Shown here: positions 45,846 to 57,438 of the stretch, one piece after another
How the letters are laid out: every line of letters starts with the position of its first letter
Position numbering within the stretch: the stretch's first letter is position 1
From: Dallia pectoralis
Taxonomy: Eukaryota; Chordata; Actinopteri; Esociformes; Umbridae
Reading direction: 5' to 3'
NCBI GenBank assembly: GCA_029465975.1
Contig: CM055754.1
Span: forward strand, 11,847,788 to 11,911,787
DNA length: 64,000 nucleotides
The notes under the pieces: generated by a model
The model's database searches: none
Seen by the model: the letters and a program-made list of their open reading frames with translations, nothing else
Told to the model about the DNA's origin: nothing
Program-made: the position numbers and the translations under genes

Positions 45846-46011
45846 ACAAACTTAAAAATAGTATTTTGATATAAATGTTATGTTTATTGTTAATCTAAAA
45901 ATTGACTAATAGATTGCAGTTAACTTGCAGGTGTTAACTAAATAAATGTGACCTTCAGTGAGATGATTGGCTGTTTATATTTGTTATTTTCTATTCTAAA
46001 CGCCTGCCACA

Positions 46012-46298
46012 CCAGGGGCCTGTACCATGAAGCTGGTTTTGGTGGCTATGTATGTAGCTATGTTTCAGTTAAGTTTCCCCCAACCCTGGGTTTTAGGTAC
46101 TATGTAAGTAGCTCGGCTTCAATTGGTCTTCGTTGCCATGGTATCTCACGTTGCACGGCTAACCTGCTCCGGGGCAGGTTATGTTCTGCATTCGAGATCT
46201 AAGTCAGAAGTTGGACCAATCAGCGGTGAGAAAAGACACATATAGGTGACGTAATTAATTCCTAGCTTCTGTTCTCTGTTGCAATGGCTTCACATTTT

Positions 46299-46300
<2 letters not shown>
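46012..46300. mobile_element. Truncated Harbinger-like DNA transposon end
   Basis: GGGGCCTGTACCATGAAGCT followed by GGCTATGTATGTAGCTATG-type internal repeats resembles Harbinger-family termini of fish. A matching opposite end is not visible, so the element is truncated. Confidence 0.4.
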
Positions 46301-46330
<30 letters not shown>

Positions 46331-46331
46331 G
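46300..46331. repeat. (CA)n(TA)n microsatellite
   Basis: An ACACAC run leads into a TATATA run. Confidence 0.95.
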
Positions 46332-46454
46332 AATACACACATTTTAATTTAATTCATTTTCAATATGATTAGCCTAAAATCATATTTTACATTAATCACC
46401 TATAAAATGTATTTCTTTAACTTAGGCATTAACAATCAGCAATGAATGAAATGA

Positions 46455-46571
46455 ATTTTCACGCTAAATGAAACGCATCACCAGACCACTCATTCACCGG
46501 GCAATCTGGAGCGCCAGCGTGAAACCGAACCCAACCCTACCCGTCGGGTCCCGGCCAAGATATTCAGCTCT
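46455..46571. mobile_element. hAT-like MITE right-end fragment
   Basis: ACTCATTCACCG...GGAGCGC...CCGAACCC...CGTCGGGT...GGCCAAGATATTCAGCTCTA parallels 18,145-18,282, the right half of the nested hAT with the 8-bp duplication. The left half is missing. Confidence 0.65.
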
Positions 46572-46609
46572 ACTATATAACCATTACAACCTCTACACAA
46601 ATACAAAAG

Positions 46610-47280
46610 CCGCCATTTTATAATATGCTACATTCATATATTTTGCATAAAGATTCGAATCTCCCCTTTCTAACAACGTTTTCCGTTTTAAAATAGCTAA
46701 AAACACAGACCGTTTCATTAGCAATTGAAAGGACTGCTAATGACGACCATGACATCATCATAGTTGCAAACATTTTTAAACCATTGTACTTACATCAGCT
46801 AAAGTCGATTGTTATTCTTTTACTATAGTCCCAGGGATATTATTAGCATTGTTTATGACCCATAGTGATCCATAATAATCCATGTTCAGTCAGGAATAGA
46901 AGTTTCCAACATTCAAGACAGTTTTTTTCACTGAAACCCGAAGCTTTCGTGTCTGAATTGACGTTGAAATCGAAGGTTAATGGCTAATCTCCAAGTGGGC
47001 GGGATCTCAGTTGCCTAGATGTTTTCTCTCCGTTTGGGAGAGGTAGGTTCACTCACTCACTTCTCTTTAAGGGACATGCGTTAACAAGAATAACTGTATC
47101 TCAGTGAATAAACCAAACATTCAGAGTCTGAGATATACATTTATTTAAAGTCACTGAAAAAAAAAAAACAGTTTTTTTTAGCTTATGTCAGATATTATGT
47201 GTTACATTATCCTTAATTAATTGAACATTTCCACAAAATTCAGACTGTTTTCTTTTAAATGCCTTTTACCAAATATTCCT
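46610..47280 (-). repeat. Unclassified dispersed repeat, copy C
   Basis: Reverse complement of the family at 30,121-30,850. Shared phrases on this strand are TCCCAGGGATATTATTAGCA, GTACTTACATCAGC, ACACAGACCGTTT and TTATCCTTAATTAATTGAAC. An A-run at 47,157-47,169 interrupts it. Confidence 0.75.
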
Positions 47281-47283
47281 ACA

Positions 47284-47690
47284 GTGCTGCATTTGACACT
47301 ATAGATCATATATCACTTCTGGACAGGCTGGAAAATTGGGTAGGACTCTCCGGTGCAGTCCTTAATTGGTTCAGGTCTTATTTATATGGGGGGAGTTACT
47401 TTGTCACCATCGGCAATCATGAATCTGATAAGGTGTCCATGAACCTATACAACAGAGATGTTTGTGTTTGGCAAAAAATGTTAAAAAAAATATCAAGAGA
47501 AGCTAATCCATGATTTTATTTCCAGTAGGGTTGACTACTGTAATGGGCTCTTAACTGGACTGCTGCAGCTCATTCAGAATGCTGCTGCTAGAATGTTAAC
47601 GAACATCAAGAGAACAGAGCACATCACTCCGGTTCTTAAATCTTTGCATTGGCTTCCAGTTAGTTACAGAATAGATTTTAAAGTTCTAGG
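47284..47690 (+). pseudogene. L2-type LINE ORF fragment, internally deleted
   Basis: The first part reads AAFDTIDHISLLDRLENWVG then LNWFRSYLYGGSYFVTIGN, the reverse-transcriptase palm region of L2-type LINEs. After a deletion that removes the Y-x-D-D site, the last part reads FISSRVDYCNGLLTG, then LIQNAAARMLTN and TPVLKSLHWLPVSYRIDFKV. The second part matches 21,890-22,050. Confidence 0.85.
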
Positions 47691-48209
47691 TTCCGATGGT
47701 CAGTCAGAACTAGGAACGGGTGAGTGGCTCTCTCTAACCAGTGTCTCCATTCTTCTAGCGCTAGCTTGATGGCCAACAGTTCCCTATTGCCCACATCATA
47801 ATTCCTCTCTGCAGTATTTAGCTTCTTTGAAAAGAACGCACAGGGATGTAGCTTAGGCGGCGTGCCTTGCCGTTGCGAAAGTACAGCCCCTACTCCGACT
47901 TCGGAGGAACTGAGCCTCTGAACGGAGCTCCGGGCTGTGTGCAGCCCATAAGGCGTTAACCCAGTTCAACGCTCTCCCAGAAAGCAGCGAGATGGCAAAG
48001 TCAACCTTGCTCTTATCGTCAGGAAACTGGCCAGAGTGATGTGCGATGTATAGGGCGCACTGTAGGAGAAACCCTTGACACTTCCCTGGGGTCCCATCAG
48101 ACTTATTTGGCAGGGCGATGGGTGGTGCTGACACCTTACTGGTCGGGGGTTCAGACGGAGCCGTAGAAGAACCGGCCTGAAGGAGACTGCATATTTCCTC
48201 CATACGCAC
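47690..48209 (-). pseudogene. Ty3/gypsy gag::RNase H deletion junction
   Basis: The gag start lies at about 48,209 (MRMEEICSLLQAG), followed by the matrix/capsid-type sequence GTPGKCQGFLLQCALYIAHH, then DDKSKVDFAISLLSGRALNW and ALWAAHSPELRSEAQ, the conserved gypsy gag core. Near 47,905 it passes, with a frame change, into the RT connection/RNase H segment SSEVGVGAVLSQRQ, then LHPCAFFSKKLNTAERNYDV, ELLAIKLALEEWRHWLE and LVLTDHRN. Everything between (the gag zinc knuckle, protease and RT core) is gone. Confidence 0.85.
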
Positions 48210-48240
48210 CTCCTGCTGTTTCCATTAAGGTGAAATATTC

Positions 48241-48700
48241 TGTAACGAACGCCCACAGTCAAGCAGAGTTGGTTCGAATCGCGAAAAAGCGATGTAGATT
48301 TATTGTTACCAACAATCAATAGAATGGTCATGACAGGAGATCAGAGGCAGAACACGGTACAGAAGAGCAGGTGTAGACGAGGTCAGATTAACAGGCAGGT
48401 AGTCGAGAACAGGAGTCACTGGTAGGCAGAGAACAGGGGTTAGGCAGACACAGAGTAGAGAACATGCAAAGGACTGGTACACGGGTAGAATCAGGTTTAG
48501 TTATCTATAGTTCAGAAGCGCTCAGCAAGTCGAAAACGAACAATACCTCGCACAGGTCACAGGGAACTATTTAACTACTACCTGATCACTCACAGGTGCG
48601 TTTAAAACTAAGGTGATTGTGATCTGGTCTGTTTTCTCCCTCCCCACTGGTAAGGGGAGTGCAAACTATGGCATAGAGGGACAGATCTCTGGTTCTTACA
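48241..48700 (-). mobile_element. 5' LTR of element G3
   Basis: A 460-bp block with TGTAACGAACG at its left edge and GGTTCTTACA at its right; TGTAA/TTACA are mirrored ends. It lies immediately upstream (minus strand) of the gag start, where a 5' LTR belongs. Confidence 0.7.
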
Positions 48701-49010
48701 GAGTGCTTATACTTAACCACACTGTTAAGTCAATTTTATTTTAATTTGTTCTTATTCTATTTTATTTTCTATTCCTCAAATTTCCCATTAGTTGTTTTTG
48801 TTTTTATGTTTCTATTTTTTTGTTTAATACATGGCATAAATGAAAACCTGTAATGTGCCATAAATCGGTTGCTATGAATATAAAATGTATGCATGCACAT
48901 GCTTCTATGTATGAATTGTTCTATATGGATAATATGACTTGTTTGCTACATCGCTGAAATTGACCGACTGGTGTCTTGAGGCAGTCTCAACCACTTAGAG
49001 CTCAATACTC
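48701..49010. other. Unassigned AT-rich sequence
   Basis: About 0.3 kb of AT-rich sequence between G3 and the next LINE piece. Confidence 0.4.
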
Positions 49011-49470
49011 TAAAGAGAGTGGATTTTAGAAGAACCCCAGCTGACCTTCGTCCCATAGTCCAGCCAACACAGTGGAGTCTGTTAGCTACTGGGCAACTCC
49101 ATCGCCCAGGAGCTCAAGTTGGAGCTGAACATCACCGCGCACACTAAGAAAGCACAACAAAGACTGTACTGACTGCAGCAGCTCAAAAAGTACATAATGA
49201 TTAATGCCTACACAGCCATCATTGAGCTGACCTCCTCCATCACTGTCTAGGCTGTGACTGCAGCCACTGTCAAGGATAAAGACAGACTGCAATGCACTGG
49301 ATGTAAGCTGCTGTCCCTCAAAGATCTTTTTAAAGCCAGGTCACTGTGGCGGCAGCAAATATTGAGGCAGACCCCTCCCATCCGGGGAACAGACTATTCA
49401 GAACTATACCCTCTGGCACACGACTGAGGTCTATCAAGACCAGTGTTTATTTTATAAATATATTTTATAG
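49011..49470 (+). pseudogene. Rex1/CR1-group LINE C-terminal fragment
   Basis: Plus-strand frames read ELKLELNITAHTKKAQQRLY, LQQLKK, INAYTAIIE, SITV-like and then LFKARSLWRQQI with PPIRGTDYSELYPL. This order matches the region after reverse transcriptase that ends such LINEs (KAQQRL...LR...Y...IE...HPGHHLFELLPSG). Several stops are present. Confidence 0.7.
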
Positions 49471-49479
49471 TGTAATGCG

Positions 49480-51090
49480 TGTATATGTGTTTGTTAAGCA
49501 CACATAATGACATGATGGGAACCAGGTGTGTAGTTGGGGGAAACAAGACCAGACCTCAGAATGTAAAATGGATGGAAGGGATGGTGGTGTCAGTAGGCTA
49601 GTGGCATCGACCGCTAAAACCGCTGTGCACCAAGCGTGGGCGCCAGAGCTGCAGCAGACGTGACAGTACCCCCCCCCAAATGCACCTCTCCAGCGGTACG
49701 ACGGACGCATTAGAAAGGCATGACATTGTTAGAGCAGTGGGTACTCTGACCACTCCCCTGGCTGATCCTTACCAACCTCCTGGTTCATTCTTTTCACCTG
49801 CCCATGGATTCGGGATGGAACACAGAGATCAGACAGACGTGACCTCCAGACGTTCCATTAACGCCTTCTAGACGTGAACTGGGGGCCTCGGTAAGACACA
49901 ATGTCCTCCGGGAGTGCTGGAAGACATGGGTGAAAAGCGCCTCAGCGGTCTGCAGGGCCGTGGGAATGCCAGGCAGAGAGATGAGACGGCAGGATTTGGA
50001 GAACCATTCCACACAACGACCGGGATTGTGGTGAAACCTTGGTAGGTAGAGAGATTAGTTAAGAAATCAATGAACAAATGGGACCTCATGTCCTTTAGGC
50101 TTGAAATAGTGCACCCTATCCCAGCATGTCTGGAAGAGGGAGTTGTGTGAGCCCAGACGACCAAACTGTCACGCACGGTGGATGGGACATATTAGAGACC
50201 AGCCTGACAGTGCGCAGGAGCTGGCGCCATGCCTAAAGCCCACTGGATGTTAGCGTCCATCTCCCATACTACCAGAACCCAGTATACAGGCCTCTGGGAT
50301 GATGGGAGGATTAATCACTTGCCTCTCCTCAGCATCTGGATCCAGATGAGGAAAAGGCGTTTAGCCCCCTCTAGCCAGTGCCGCCAAGCTACCAAAGACT
50401 TGACAATGGCCAACAGCTTACGAACCCCAACGCTGTAATTGCTCTTGGCTGGGGTGAGCTTCTTTGAAAAGAAAGCAAAGGGGCAAAGTGTAGGCGGATT
50501 CCCAACATGGAAGATCTCATTCAATGATTGAAAGACTGACAGAGCATTCATGAGACCATATTGCATAACAAGGTACTCATAAAGGCTGGTGGTGGTTCTG
50601 AAATCAGTCTTGTACTCTTCTCCTTCTCGGATACGCACAAGTTATAGGTGCTCCGCAGATCCAACTAGGTGAAAAAGCGCGCATCTGTTTGACCACTGAG
50701 GAAATAAGATGGAAAGGTTAACTGAACGGTTTGTGCTCTGTGATCAATGCCGGGGGGCAAACTTCTGTCTCTTTTTACAAAAGGTACGTATGTGTCCCTG
50801 TCGCAGGGTTTCAGATACGTACTTTCCCATGGCCTCAGTTTACGCATGCGACAAACGATAAACATGACCCCGAGGTAGTACAGAGTCTGGTCGGAGTTCA
50901 ATGAGCACGCCGATGGGGTGGTCATCTAGTGGCCTGTGTTTGTACACAGGCGGCAAATCCTGAAACTCAATTGGCATGGGAATGTTGGTGGGACTGTCTG
51001 GACACCATCTGGACGCCAGAGTAGCTGGAGACGTGACATTGACGAATTGGAATCGGTCTTTAGGCTGCATTTCTAATTTACATGTAAATA
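49480..51090 (-). mobile_element. Ty3/gypsy element, decayed (element G4)
   Basis: Pol is on the minus strand with a run of eight or nine G and TACTGTCACGTCTGC at its 3' end (plus-strand 49,655-49,678), interpretable as polypurine tract followed by LTR start. The LTR continues left to about 49,480 and is truncated. The 5' LTR and gag are absent. Confidence 0.75.
49860..51070 (-). pseudogene. Ty3/gypsy pol remnant (protease end-RT-RNase H-integrase), element G4
   Basis: Right to left: FQDLPPVYKHRPLDDHPIGV, IELRPDSVLPRGHVYRLS (linker before RT), CIDYRALN-equivalent decayed sequence GIDHRAQTVQLTFPSYF, RIREGEEYKTDFRTTTSLYE, YLVMQYGLMNALSVFQSLNE. A deletion then removes the catalytic Y-x-D-D. RNase H follows as PFAFFSKKLTPAKSNYSV then LLAIVKSLVAWRHWLEG. 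Integrase is seen as FIDFLTNLSTYQGFTTIPVV and FSKSCRLISLPGIPTALQTA, in different frames. Multiple frameshifts. Confidence 0.85.
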
Positions 51091-52886
51091 GGCGATTGAG
51101 GAAAACAATGGAATTGGCCAGCCATTTACCTGAATTGTCAGTTTACATTTCATTTATTGATAAGACAAGCAATTGAAGAGATGTTATAAACTTTTAGGCT
51201 GTGTTTTTGTGTGGTATTTTTAAACGTCTGCACTCTTTATAGGAAGATCACGAAACTTTGGTTTCTCTACAATTGCGCATCTGTTCTATTACCACGTTTG
51301 TTGTTGGTTATTTTATATTAAACCAAGTGTATTTACTTATACTATGGGCGTAAGAATAACATACATTTCTCACCATATGAGCGTCACATGAATGTAATAC
51401 TGTGAAAAGACCTTTCCAACGGTTACATACTTGACTATGTGGGATAATGGCTTCATATAGAGTTAGCTTTATCTGGACCAAAATGAAACAGTTACATGAA
51501 TGCGCCTCTCCAAAGGTGACTACTCTGACTAGGATTATCCGATTGTCCCCAACCAAAGCTTGTTGTTTTTAGGCTGAGCTTCATGTCAAAAGCTGACAAT
51601 TCGCGAGTCTGTAGGCTGAAACATTGCTGAGATGTCACTGGAAAGGTCTCTAAATGCCCCATTCAGGCAGGTTTTATGTGGCAGGCACTGTGATGTTTAC
51701 CGGTACTGGTACCTTACACAATAGAGTGTTAATTCGCAATTACAGTAAATCGTAATATATAATCCTTAAGTATCTATGTAAGTTCAGGCTAAAAATGCAT
51801 TATATTTTCTTTATGTAATATTGTTTATGTATCAACTATTATCAATGGCTTAGTGTACAAACTCACGGCTGGTTAGGCTATATAACCTTTATAACCATTG
51901 AGAAATCCAGGAAGCAAAGTATTTTTTGGTTCTAATAATTTTAAACATTTATTTAAAAAGCCATTACATCAGTGTTGTGTATAATGGACAAATGTTTTTT
52001 CTGTTAATATTTCTATTTTCTGTTGTTTCTGTAACGTTAACGTTCGTGTAATCTACTGGAGCTCCAGTGGCAGTAGCTTCACAGGCAGACTTACGAAAAC
52101 ACAGACAGAATGAAATTTCCAAATTGGAAACATAAATCATTTAATATCCTATGAATGCCAGGCTTAATGTGGTATTCAAGTCTGCCCTCCCTTTCTCTGA
52201 ACTTTATTTAAGAATGAGAAAATGGGGTTTTAACAAAGAGGTCCCTATTAATGACACCTCAGGGGGCAATGTCAATTAGATTTGTTTCTGCGCCTTTATC
52301 AAAACCTCCCCTCTTGCAAACAGACTATATCTACATCATTAAGAGAAATTACCATATATACACGCAAACTGGCCTTTATAATGTTGATAAGCATTACTTT
52401 AAAGCTGGTTGTAAAAACAAGTATTGGATTATAAGACTCCAAGATGAGTATTAGTGTGCATGTCATAGCGCAATGTAAGAACTAAACATGGTGTGAACAT
52501 GCAAACGTTAAAAGGTAGATATGCGTTTGGAATTGTTGTAATTGGATGCTGGTGCACGATTGCTGAATGCAAGTGTAGTTGAAGGAGATGGCTGTGTTGG
52601 GTGGTCTCAGTTAATATTCCTTTTTATGAACAATAAATAAACATTTATAATGTGTAAATTCAATATTTTTTCAGAGTTTTGCGTATACGGTTTCCTGTGC
52701 TATACCTTTTGTGTGTCTGACTGTTTTATACTTCCTCCTGAGACTTTCTGTGTGTGATGTCTGTGTTCAGTGTCTGTGTAAAATGACGGTAAATTCTAAT
52801 TTGTGGTCGTTGCAAAGCGGTAACTCATTTTAATTCCATTACAATGCCAAGGACTGTCATTAATTAAACTGCCTCTGTATTGTGAA

Positions 52887-52931
<45 letters not shown>

Positions 52932-53130
52932 GAAACGCTGTTATTCACAAATGTGTAACGTTGATGGGAAAGACATGTGCATAACGCTGATGCCAGTGGT
53001 CTCTCTATGATGGGTCAAATCCTGTCCCTGTTCAAATCCCCACTCTGTCTATACCAGCCCAAAATGAACCCCAAAACAGGATGCACTGGGGCCAATATTG
53101 ATCGGCTCTTTCTATCTTCTATGGCATACA
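51091..53130. other. Largest unassigned stretch
   Basis: About 2 kb with no recognised transposon. It is AT-rich, holds a TA microsatellite at 52,890-52,927, and has no frame with a known domain. It may be ordinary intergenic or intronic DNA. Confidence 0.4.
52890..52927. repeat. (TA)n microsatellite
   Basis: An uninterrupted TATA run of 38 bp. Confidence 0.97.
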
Positions 53131-54330
53131 TACAGTGGATATGAAATGTCTACACACCCCTGTTAAAATACCACAAGGTGTTTGTAATGTGAATAAAACT
53201 AATATTTGAGGGGAAACATTTAAAAACAAAAATCTTAGAATAACCTGTTTGCATACGTGTCCACGCTATCTTATAACTGGTGATGTGGCTATGTTCAGAA
53301 TTAACCAATCACATTCAAACTCATGTTAAATAGAAGTCATTACACACCTGCCATCATTTAAAGTGACTCTGATAAATCACAATAAAGGTCAGCTGACATT
53401 TTCTTAGTTGCATCTCAGAGCAATAGCCACGGTCCACAGAGAGCTTCCAAAGCAGGAGGAGTCAGGAGAATGATACAAAATAATATCCAAAGCATCAGAT
53501 ATACCATGGAACACAGTGAAGACATTCATCATCAAGTGGAGAAAATATGGCACAACAGAGACTGGCCGTCCCACCAAAATTGATGAAAAGACGAGAATAA
53601 AGCTGATCAACATTGAACATTAAAGGAGATGAAGGAATTTCAAGCAAGTGCTGGCTGTGTGCTACATGTGACAACAATCTCCTGTAATGTTAATATGTAA
53701 AGAGCTATGGGGTAGATGGCAAGATGGAAGCCTTTTCTTACAAAAAAAAGTTTGCAAAAACAAACATGGGGTCCCCCAAAGGCATGTGTGCAAATGTGTT
53801 TTGGTCTGATGAAACCTAGGTTGACCCTTTTGCCATAACTCCAATAGGTATGTTCGGTGCAAAAACAACACTGCACATCACCTAAAGAACACCATACCCA
53901 CAGTGAGGCATGTTGGTGGCAGCATCAAGCTTTGGGCTGTTTTCTTTCAGCACGACAACAACCCAAAACATCCAAATCCATAAAAGCATGGCTTCACCTG
54001 AAGAAGATTAACGTTTTGAAATGGCCCAGCCAGAGCCCAGACCTAAATCCAACTGAACATATGTGGGGTGATCTGAAGAGGGCTGTGCACAGGAGATGTC
54101 CTCACAATCTGACAGATTTGGAGCGCTTTTGCAAACTGCCTCCCACCTCAAGCAAAAGATCTATGAGGGTGGGAGGCAGTTTGCATCAAAACAGCAGCTC
54201 TGGGAGGCTATTCTCACATCATGCAAAGAAATTCAAGCAGAAACTCTCCATAAACTCACAAGTTCAATGGATGCAAGAATTGTGCAGGTGATCTCAAAGA
54301 AGGGGTCCTATGTTAACATGTAACTCGCCC
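53131..54330 (+). pseudogene. Tc1-like transposase pseudogene
   Basis: The left end TACAGTGGATATGAAATGTC then TACACACCCC is the element terminus. A decayed helix-turn-helix region (FIIKWRKYGTTETGRPTKI-like, 53,525-53,590) is followed by FVWSDETK-like sequence (first catalytic D region, about 53,795), a GMLVAASSFGL-like segment, HDNNPKHPN (second D, about 53,955) and QSPDLNPTEHMWGDLKRAVH (third acidic residue, about 54,030-54,090), ending in a C-terminal part to about 54,300. Multiple frame changes break the reading. The right inverted end is not found; the sequence runs into the Harbinger-like element. Confidence 0.85.
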
Positions 54331-54837
54331 TGTTAAGATGTGTTTGATTGAAATAGCTTTTGATTTCAGTAAATATGCAAATTCAAATTCAACAAATTAT
54401 CATTTTCATTTCTTTAAAACCTATAAAATGTTTTGAAACTCTGTTGTACATAGTAGTTTGTAACAGTGCACTTTGAGTTTTGTATTTAAAAAAAAAATAC
54501 TGGGCCATATTCTTCAACCATTCTTAAGAAGAAATTAGTTCCTAAAACCCACTTACGCAGTTTCCACACAGATTGTGACATTTGCCAATGTTTACTTATC
54601 TGGAATTTGTTCTTAGGAAAGAACAGAATCTACGCACAGTGAAAAGCACTCTTACGCAGATATGCGCGCTGACATTTTCGTGACAAATCATTAGTCTCTG
54701 CGTTTTCATAAATTGTACAGTGCTTTAAATATTATGAAGAATAACATTATGAATAATTTTCAATTATATCAAATATTTGCATATTTTTAACACTTTTCTG
54801 TGGATGGCACACCCGAGATTGCGGTCATTCCGATTAG

Positions 54838-55065
54838 GTCCCAGATGTGCTGGTCCAGCTCAGTAAGGACAGTGCAAGCCTTTCCCCCTCCTGTGGTCAG
54901 CATCTCTCGTTTGTGTTTGGCAATACTTTTTTTGCCTCAAACTTCATGTCAAACCATTTCTTTTTCATGTCATCAGTGGTTCGCCCTTCCCCTGACACAG
55001 CGTTCACAGAACGAGTGATTAAATCCCATGCATCCTTTCTGTATTTGATTTAGCAACCACTACTG
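54838..55065 (-). pseudogene. Harbinger Myb/SANT-like protein remnant
   Basis: On the minus strand the phrase DMKKKWFDMKFEAKK (about 54,930-54,985), with upstream ERM-type sequence and downstream QTRDADHRRGKGLHCP then a GMTAI-like end, resembles the Myb/trihelix DNA-binding protein that Harbinger elements encode beside their transposase. Frame breaks are present. The Harbinger DDE transposase itself is absent. Confidence 0.6.
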
Positions 55066-55420
55066 ACGCTGCTAAATATTACATGTTTTTGCCTGTTCAC
55101 TTCTTGCAGAAGTATTTCCACTTCTGAACTACTGAATTTTTTTTTTCTTTTGGTGTCTGATCCTCTACTGTCTTTACATTTTCGTTTCGGCATTTTTGCA
55201 TTCTCCACGTTTTTACAATGAGTTTCCACTCCGCCCTGCAGTTGAATGCCCTTTTATGGAAAATACCGGGGCGTTTACCTATGCTAATTAGGAACAATTG
55301 ACACGCGCTTTCAATTTACGAAGACGTGGTATTCATAGGAACGTAGGTGCGAATAATTATGCCATTTAAAGGGCAACTTCACCGAAAAAACATATTTTTT
55401 CTCACTTATCGTGGTCACTT

Positions 55421-57152
55421 CATCTCATCTCTCATCTCATCTTCAACCGCTTATCCGGGGTCGGGTCGCGGGGGTAGCAGCTCTAGCAGGGGACCCCAAA
55501 CTTCCCTTTCCCGGGCAACATTAGCCAGCTCTGACTGGGGAATCCCGAGGCGTTCCCAGGCCAGTGTGGAGATATAATCTCTCCACCTAGTCCTGGGTCT
55601 TCCCCAAGGTCTCCTCCCAGCTGGACGTGCCTGGAACACCTCTCTAGGGAGGCGCCCAGGTGGCATTCGTACAAGATGCCCGAACCACCTCAACTGGCTC
55701 CTTTCTATGCAAAGGAGCAGCGGCTCTACTCCGAGTTCCTCCGAGTTCCCCTAAGGGAGAGGCCAGCCACCTTTCTGAGAAAACCCATTTCGGCCGCTTG
55801 TACCCGCGATCTCGTTCTTTCGGTCATGACCCAGCTTTCATGACCATAGGTGAGGGTACGAACAAAGATTGACCGGTAGATCGAGAGCTTTGCCTTTCGG
55901 CTCAGCTCTCTTTTCGTCACAACGGTGCGGTGAAGCGAATGCAACACCGCCCCCGTTGCTCCGATCCTCCGACCAATCTCCCGCTCCATTGTTCCCTCAC
56001 TCACGAACAAGACCCCGAGGTACTTGAACTCCTTCACTTGGAGTAAGGACTCATTCCCTACCCGGAGTAGGCACTCCACCGGTTTCCTGCTGAGAGTCAT
56101 GGCCTCAGATTTAGATGTGCTAACCCTCATCCCAGCCGCTTCACACTCGGCTGCGAACCGATCCAGTGAGTGCTGAAGGTCACCGACCGATGAGGCCATC
56201 AGGACCACATCATCCGCAAAAAGCAGTGATGTGACCATCAGCCCACCGAACGGGAACCCCTCCCCCCCATGACTACGCCTTGATATCCTGTCCATGAATA
56301 TTACAAACAGGATTGGTGACAAAGCGCAGCACTGGCGGAGGCCAACCCCCACCGGGAACGAATCCGACTTACTGCCGAGGACACGGACACAACTCATGCT
56401 TTGAGCGTACAGAGATTGGATGGCCCTGAGAAGAGACCCCCTCACCCCATACTCCCGCAGCACCTCCCACAAAAGATCCCGGGGTACCCGGTCATACGCC
56501 TTCTCCAGATCCACAAAACACATGTAGACTGGATGGGCATACTCCCAGGCCCCCTCCAGGATCCTTGCGAGAGTAAAGAGCTGGTCCGTGGTTCCCCGGC
56601 CAGGACGAAAACCGCATTGTTCCTCTTCAATCCGAGGTTCGACTATTGGCCGAACCCTCCTTTCCAGCACTTTGGAGTACACTTTACCAGGGAGGCTGAG
56701 GAGTGTGATACCTCTGTAATTGGCACACACTCTCTGGTCCCCCTTTTTGAAGAGGGGAACCACCACCCTGGTCTGCCACTCCTCTGGCACTGTCCCACAC
56801 TTCCATGCAATGTTGAAGAGGCGTGTCAACCAAGACAGCCCTTCCCCACCCAAAGCTTTTAGCATTTCTGGACGAATCTCATCAGTCCCTGGGGCTTTGC
56901 CACTGTGGAGTTGTTTGACTACCTCAGCGACTTCCCCCAGGGAAACTGACGATCACCCTACATCAGCCTCCAGCTCTGCCTCTATACTAGAGGGCGTGTA
57001 GGTCGGATTCAGGAGCTCCTCAAAATGCTCTTTCCAGCGCCCGATCACATCATCAGTTGAGGTCAACAGTGTCCCATCCTTACTGTACACAGCTTGGATG
57101 GTTCCCCGTTTTCCCCTTCTGAGGTGCCGAACGGTTTTCCAGAAGCATTTCA
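55421..57152 (-). mobile_element. RTE/Rex3-type LINE, 5'-truncated
   Basis: Inserted on the minus strand in the Kolobok-like element. Flanks TGGTCACTT (55,412-55,420) and TGGTCATTT (57,153-57,161) are a 9-bp duplication with one difference. The paralogue near 23,975 has the uninterrupted site. The 3' end reads GGATAAGCGGTTGAAGATGA then a GATGA-like short repeat, the tail style of Rex3/RTE elements. The apurinic endonuclease domain is lost with the 5' end. Confidence 0.9.
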
Positions 57153-57159
57153 TGGTCAT
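55451..57159 (-). pseudogene. RTE/Rex3-type reverse transcriptase, two disabling changes
   Basis: From 57,159 the frame reads MKCFWKTVRHLRRGKRG and IGRWKEHFEELLNP, meets one in-frame TGA at 56,953-56,955, then continues in the same frame to 55,726. It covers SGKAPGTDEIRPEMLK, FKKGDQRVCANYRGITLLS, GFRPGRGTTDQLFTL, the first catalytic D in FVDLEKAYDRVPR, the active site LLFADDVVLM and FKYLGVLFVSEG. A small local duplication near 55,740 shifts the frame. The last part, RWFGHLVRMPPGRLPREVFQ to a stop near 55,451, is the conserved C-terminal end of this family. It is the best-preserved coding sequence in the window. Confidence 0.93.
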
Positions 57160-57438
57160 TTATGTAGTAGAAATGTGAAAGCATTTTTGAAATTTGTGCC
57201 TTCTAGGCAGAGAAAAAGATTAAAATGTGTTTTTGGCTCATGTGGATGAAATACACCAAATCCCAGAATGCACTTGTTTTGCTGCTCTAAGAATCCACTC
57301 CCAAGCCACGCCTACCGGCTCGGGAGGGCAGGCAGAAGGGAAGGCTAGCTACTAGCTAATTGACTGGAAAACAGAAGACACCGGTTAACATGAGTCTCCG
57401 TGACGAGTTTCTGGATAAAGTAATTTAAATACTAGCCT

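Larger units (their letters stand above)
47690..48700 (-). mobile_element. Ty3/gypsy element with gag joined to RNase H (element G3)
   Basis: On the minus strand: a 460-bp LTR, then gag, then directly RNase H, then a break into LINE sequence at about 47,690. The 3' LTR is missing. The coding piece is described separately. Confidence 0.8.

Noticed and set aside
56401..56862. 153-residue plus-strand frame
   Set aside because: Shadow of the RTE reverse transcriptase on the opposite strand.
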